Assembly: GCA_017484285.1 (NCBI GenBank)
Contig: JAFUTH010000015.1
Location: 62,001 to 126,000, forward strand
Direction of reading: 5' to 3'
Length of the DNA: 64,000 bases
Source of the DNA: Treponema sp.
GTDB taxonomy: Bacteria > Spirochaetota > Spirochaetia > Treponematales > Treponemataceae
Both the position numbers and the translations under genes were made by a program. Of the stretch, positions 59,903 to 64,000 are shown piece by piece (the first letter of the stretch is position 1; each line of letters opens with the position of its first letter). Under the pieces are notes generated by a model, which did no database searches, was not told the DNA's origin, and worked only from the letters and a program-made list of their open reading frames with translations.

Positions 59903-62092
59903 TTATCCGACATAATTAATGGCAAAGCCATCAGGGTAATAAATCGCCATAGTATACGCTGTTTTTCCATTCCACTTTTTAGATTCACAATCTAGCTCTA
60001 TGTTATGAATCTGTATGCAGATTGAATTTTCAAATTTTATTTCTTTATCACCTGGATAAACTGTTTTTCCGCTTGGCGAATGACCTGAAAACAATTCTGT
60101 ACTTATTCTTTCTGTTTCTACATCAAACGAACGCTGTCTAGGTTTTCCTTTATATGCCATTTGAATAATATATACAAATGTTATTTTTTCCTTTTCTGCT
60201 AAATATTTTAAATATCTCACAGTTGCTTGTTTACGAGCTGCATCGGGTACATTTTGGCATTTAAAATCTGAAAGGAACTCTACCACTTCATTAATATTTA
60301 ATTTTAAATACCTATGATTTCTATCATCTGTATCATATTTTTCACACAGAAGAAAGTCTTTTTCATGAGTTGAAAAAAGTTTTTCAACTGTAATTATATT
60401 TGATTCGATTGTATTAAGTTGAAAAGCATTCATTTTTCGCCAACCTTTCAACTTGCTCGTAACAATATTTTTCGTAAGAATATTTTTTCGAGTCGCATTG
60501 AATGACGGACTTAATAAAAGCAAATGCTCTACATTCTCAAGGCTGTCATTTTCTTTCAGCCATTTTCGCATTTCTTCTTCATGGTCAACATATTCTTTAT
60601 ATTCAATTTGTACATCAAGTGGCAAAAATACTCTGCATGACCAAAGATATTTTTGTTTATAGCCAAAGAAGCGACAACGCTGCTGAATTGTATCGGCATT
60701 CGATTTTCCGATTGTATATCGTGGCATATATGTAGTTGCAAGGTTTTCAACAGTAAAACCACGATTGAGCATATCCGCACCAACAAGAATATGGGATGAA
60801 TAATCATTCCATGGAATTTCTCTATTTTCACTATTTTTCTTGTTTCTACTGATAATAAGTTCAATATTTGTGTCTTTTATTACATCAGGAATAAAAGATG
60901 AAATTTCCGAAAAACTTGGATAATTTGCATTATTCTTTTTATATTCTTTTATTGCCTCTGGATATACTTTTTCAAAACTTGAAAGTAAATTCCCAAAGGC
61001 AATATCATTTTTACCCAAATTGAAAGTCGCAATCCAACCATTTATTATATTCGATACCCAATGATAAAACTTTTCACTTGCATCCTGCTCTTTATCTGCA
61101 TGAACCATCATTGAAAGGAATTTTTCATCTTTTTTATAATCAACAACAATAGCAACAGCAAGGATATGAAGTTGTAATGCAGTTATCAGCGTTTTTGGCG
61201 GCTCGGATAAATCATTTCTTTTTGAGTTGTAAGTTTCTTGATTAGGAATTTCAAGAATTAAGCCCGGATGGTCTTTAAAAAATGTTTTTCCACCTGTATA
61301 CGCTTTTCCAGGCGTCAATACAGTATGATGCTTAGGTGAAAGCAAATCCATTATGCTAATAAGAAGAGGACCTTGAGGAGTCGCGGTATACTGAATATAA
61401 GAATGATTTGGCAGAACACTCCGCAACTCTGTTATTCGGCGATATGTTGTTGTATATTCATCATCTTCCCATTCTTCAGATTTGCTGTTTTTATATGCAT
61501 ATCCATTAAGACTTGCCTGATCTGCTTCATCATCAATTATCATTACCCCAGCATTTTTTAGAACATTTTTCATTTTTGGCGAATTGAAAATATCTGAAAG
61601 TTCTTTTATATGCTGATGCTGTTTTAGGACAGTTATTAAAACAGTTGGACTTGTGCTCATTTGTAAGTCATTTGAAATTCTGTCTAAATCTTTTAGTACT
61701 GGATTTGGGTGAAGTTTATACCACTTACGATTATTTCCTTCGTTTATCAAATCCTTTCTCAATCTATTTGTAGTCTGGTCAAGAAGATTATTTTTATTAC
61801 CTGCCAAATAAATTATGACTCTATAACCGTTGTCACTTGCAAGAGCAGAAAGAGCGGTAAAAGACATAGTTTTTCCGCTTTGAACATATCCAACTACAAG
61901 ATTTGTAACTGACTGTACTTTATCTGATTTTGGGTCAACACAATCGGACAGAATGGAGATAGTCTCTCGCTTTGAGGTTTCCAATTCTTCTTGGGAAAGT
62001 TTAGTAAAACGGCTGTACAATTCCGTTGCCCGTTCGCCAAAAACAGGTTTAAATGATTTGTTTTCTTCGTCTTTCTGAATTTGCACTTCCAT
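59903..62092 (-). CDS. Z1-domain superfamily 2 helicase-like ATPase
   Basis: 729 residues. P-loop GYVQSGKTMSFTALSALA (near residue 70) and Walker B VMIIDDEADQAS (near residue 188). QYTATPQGPLL is motif III-like, and ILVGADMLNRGFTVENL with PRYTIGKSNADTIQQRCRFFGYK, read in parts, are motifs V-VI. This arrangement defines the Z1 family. Its ATG overlaps the stop of the GHKL gene (TGATG), so translation is coupled. Confidence 0.88.
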   Translation of the reverse strand: MEVQIQKDEENKSFKPVFGERATELYSRFTKLSQEELETSKRETISILSDCVDPKSDKVQSVTNLVVGYVQSGKTMSFTALSALASDNGYRVIIYLAGNKNNLLDQTTNRLRKDLINEGNNRKWYKLHPNPVLKDLDRISNDLQMSTSPTVLITVLKQHQHIKELSDIFNSPKMKNVLKNAGVMIIDDEADQASLNGYAYKNSKSEEWEDDEYTTTYRRITELRSVLPNHSYIQYTATPQGPLLISIMDLLSPKHHTVLTPGKAYTGGKTFFKDHPGLILEIPNQETYNSKRNDLSEPPKTLITALQLHILAVAIVVDYKKDEKFLSMMVHADKEQDASEKFYHWVSNIINGWIATFNLGKNDIAFGNLLSSFEKVYPEAIKEYKKNNANYPSFSEISSFIPDVIKDTNIELIISRNKKNSENREIPWNDYSSHILVGADMLNRGFTVENLATTYMPRYTIGKSNADTIQQRCRFFGYKQKYLWSCRVFLPLDVQIEYKEYVDHEEEMRKWLKENDSLENVEHLLLLSPSFNATRKNILTKNIVTSKLKGWRKMNAFQLNTIESNIITVEKLFSTHEKDFLLCEKYDTDDRNHRYLKLNINEVVEFLSDFKCQNVPDAARKQATVRYLKYLAEKEKITFVYIIQMAYKGKPRQRSFDVETERISTELFSGHSPSGKTVYPGDKEIKFENSICIQIHNIELDCESKKWNGKTAYTMAIYYPDGFAINYVG

Positions 62093-63606
62093 CAGTCATC
62101 CTCTCCTATATATTGATTGAAAAGATTTCTTATATTCCATTCGGCAGTAGTGCCACAACTTGGAGCTTTTATTTCTGCTTTTGCAAAAGCCATAAGGATT
62201 TTTATAACTGGTTCATAATCTTTGTTCTTTTTGAACTGCGGATAATAGTCAAAGAAAGTATGGTTTAAATTTATTTTACAGATGAAACTGTCATTTTCTT
62301 TTCTTACTGAATATAAATTAGTACTTTCCGTATCTGTAATCAGTTCATACTTTATTTCACATTCTTTGTTATCGAATAAAATTGGTTCAGAATAAGTTTC
62401 AGCAGGGACGGAACTATTAATTAACTCTTCATTCTTTTTTATTGAGTCAACATTTTGTATTTTCCGCTCTTCCTGCTCAATTTTTTCTTTCTTGAATAAA
62501 GCAGGAACTGAATTCTTCTCAAAATTCTCTTTTAGACTCTGTGCAATTTCTGCTTTTTGGATTCGGCTTCTCTGCCGATACCCATCAGCCTGAGAGAATA
62601 TATTCGGCTCACTTCTTTTTATTTCGTCTTTTATGTCATCGAGAAGGGCTTGCAAATCATCTTCGGCTTTGAACCCATTTTTGTTAAAAGTAACCTCAAA
62701 ACCTTCTAATTCTAGCTCACCAAAAATACGCTTATACTTGAATGTTCCTTTCGAACCGCAAATAGAAGTAGGAAAAAAATGTTCATCGCCGCCACCAATG
62801 ATAACTCGCCCCCTTCGAAGCAGTACAAGTCCATTTTCATTTTGGTCAATTCTATCAAGAAGAGCAATGAATCCGTTCGCTTTGTATGTACCAGCGTTAA
62901 AATGAATCTCTTTCTTCCAAAGAATACTTTCGCCGTCAGGAGTCTTATAAAACGGAGCGTTCAATATTTTATAATCAGGTGCTCTCAGGGGTTCACCGTT
63001 TACAAAAATTTCAATTTCATCAGTTCGTAAAAAATATCTATAAATACTTGATAGATGCCGTTGAACTTTTTCAAAAGTGTTGGTCTTAGGTGCATTTTTA
63101 GAAAGATTGGTAAGAACAATTTTTGTATAATGCTCTTCTAATGGTTTTTCGTTCTCAATTACATCAAGGACTTCTTTTTCATCTTCAATAACTTTGTTCA
63201 AATCAAATGATAGCACTCTTTCTTTATTCTCACCAAGAGCCTTTGTGGTTACAGTCCAGTTGTCCGCAAGCCAAACAGAAGCCGTTTTCATTCCCATTCC
63301 GTATTCATTAAGTCCAGCTCGATTTTCAGGGATATTTGCCGGTTCGAATGCACGAAGATAATTCTTTTCACTTATTCCAGCCGCATTATCTATAATAGAA
63401 AGAGTTTTTTGTTCCCAGTCCATTATTATTTTTATACAGAGTTTATAATTTGGCTCATACGACTTTAACCGTTCTTTATTATCAAAATAACTTTGAACAG
63501 CATTATCAACATATTCACCAAGAGTATTTGAAAGTGTATTTGGTAAATCCCGGAATGTAGTATAAACATTTGGTTTCAATGCAATTGACACTTGTTTTAC
63601 AGACAT
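62092..63606 (-). CDS. GHKL (MutL/MORC-like) ATPase of the methylase/Z1 operon
   Basis: 504 residues. N-box TLGEYVDNAVQSYF, G1 box SIIDNAAGIS, and G2 region NEYGMGMKTASVWLADNW are all present. A transducer-like domain follows (GFIALLDRIDQNENGLVLLRRGRVIIGG, in parts). The C-terminal 150 residues are Glu/Lys-rich and then beta-structured. It differs from the GHKL protein at 20270-22063 in length and C-terminus, so the two are not recent duplicates. It starts directly after the methylase stop. Confidence 0.88.
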   Translation of the reverse strand: MSVKQVSIALKPNVYTTFRDLPNTLSNTLGEYVDNAVQSYFDNKERLKSYEPNYKLCIKIIMDWEQKTLSIIDNAAGISEKNYLRAFEPANIPENRAGLNEYGMGMKTASVWLADNWTVTTKALGENKERVLSFDLNKVIEDEKEVLDVIENEKPLEEHYTKIVLTNLSKNAPKTNTFEKVQRHLSSIYRYFLRTDEIEIFVNGEPLRAPDYKILNAPFYKTPDGESILWKKEIHFNAGTYKANGFIALLDRIDQNENGLVLLRRGRVIIGGGDEHFFPTSICGSKGTFKYKRIFGELELEGFEVTFNKNGFKAEDDLQALLDDIKDEIKRSEPNIFSQADGYRQRSRIQKAEIAQSLKENFEKNSVPALFKKEKIEQEERKIQNVDSIKKNEELINSSVPAETYSEPILFDNKECEIKYELITDTESTNLYSVRKENDSFICKINLNHTFFDYYPQFKKNKDYEPVIKILMAFAKAEIKAPSCGTTAEWNIRNLFNQYIGEDD

Positions 63607-64000
63607 TTATCTAACCTCTAACAATCGTTCCGCAATCAGTTTTACGACTTCGACATTTACAGCATTTCCAAATGCCCGGAATGCTTCCGCTATTGTATTT
63701 GGTACATATTCAAGTTCTTCCATACATTGAAGCCGTGCAGCTTCTCGTTTTGTCATATATCGCCCGACTTCTCCTTCTGGAGTCTCAACCCATGGAAAAA
63801 TTGGAATTTGAGTCGTTGTAAGTACAAGGGCGGGAGAATAGGTTGGCAATTTTACACGAATTCCAGAAGGACGGAATTGTATTATCTTATCTTTTAGAGT
63901 AGGCTTCGCATTTTTATCTTTTCCACAGTTCCATTCAAATTTTTGATGGCTGTTTTCAAAGCCTTTTTCTTGAATTTCAGGAAGCCATTCATCGAGAACT
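63607..64000 (-). CDS. DNA (cytosine-5) methyltransferase, C-terminal fragment
   Basis: 131 residues to the window edge; the N-terminus lies beyond 64000. Visible are RPSGIRVKLPTYSPALV, the motif VIII/IX region, RYMTKREAARLQCME (motif IX, the R-EAARLQ signature), and the end IAEAFRAFGNAVNVEVVKLIAERL (motif X, GNAV). It methylates C5 of cytosine. The PCQ and ENV motifs are outside. First gene of the operon. Confidence 0.9.
   Translation of the reverse strand, partial: VLDEWLPEIQEKGFENSHQKFEWNCGKDKNAKPTLKDKIIQFRPSGIRVKLPTYSPALVLTTTQIPIFPWVETPEGEVGRYMTKREAARLQCMEELEYVPNTIAEAFRAFGNAVNVEVVKLIAERLLEVR

Noticed and set aside
1..64000. CRISPR array, prophage or IS element
   Set aside because: No regularly spaced direct repeats, no cas genes, no transposase or integrase. 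Phage-type domains (Bro-N, ORF6N, PBECR) occur only as single genes.

Overview
The window looks like a chromosomal segment of a Treponema-like spirochaete of moderate GC. This rests on gene content, on long host-style intergenic repeats (the CACAGAG and ACGCGGAT families and the translated pattern CHFEHGREI), and on a very large outer-membrane protein ending in phenylalanine. The genus is an inference; no 16S rRNA is present.

Layout. 1-16.4 kb is mostly housekeeping: aconitase C-terminus, a ComFB-domain protein, tRNA-Val, ilvB, a solitary 5S rRNA with its own promoter, a lepB/secreted-protein pair, class I fumarase with an HPt protein, a periplasmic-sensor diguanylate cyclase, a TatD hydrolase, and a lon-rlmI-miaA operon. 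16.48-16.79 kb holds a type I toxin-antitoxin module that is too small for normal gene calling (26-residue Hol_Tox-like peptide plus a convergent antisense RNA). 16.9-32.3 kb is a defence island. It has a Bro-N/Fic fusion, a candidate small RNA, and a minus-strand operon that I read as an Ssp-type DNA phosphorothioation locus: PAPS-reductase-like PP-loop protein, ORF6N-PLD protein, DUF4007, large P-loop ATPase and cysteine desulfurase. It is followed by a probable restriction arm of DEAH helicase, GHKL ATPase, PLD nuclease and a frameshifted DUF3644 protein. 32.4-50.8 kb returns to core functions: an FHA/PPP-phosphatase/Ser-Thr-kinase operon, a PTS_EIIC-like membrane protein, M23 peptidase, ligA, trmB, a lipoprotein, two uncharacterised proteins, and a 1973-codon frame joining DNA polymerase IV to an exported beta-barrel protein. 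50.9-64 kb is a second accessory region: PBECR-type nuclease, NYN-LOTUS protein, DnaQ-like exonuclease, a 2H phosphoesterase-Vsr fusion, TatD, Nudix, Fic, and a deleted AlbA-type regulator. At the right edge is an m5C-methyltransferase / GHKL ATPase / Z1 helicase / DUF4420 nuclease operon that runs off the window.

How the parts work together. The two defence loci share one logic: a DNA-marking module (sulfur on the backbone, or methyl on cytosine) placed in operon with a helicase, a GHKL (MORC/MutL-like) ATPase and a nuclease. The Vsr endonuclease would repair T:G mismatches produced by deamination at the methylase sites.

Two genome-wide habits stand out. First, at least ten gene starts have a -10 box exactly six bases before ATG, often as TGC-TATAAT-N6-ATG with no Shine-Dalgarno sequence, which predicts leaderless mRNAs. 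Second, several families of palindromic or A/T-rich repeats sit at gene ends, and some have been inserted in frame into proteins.
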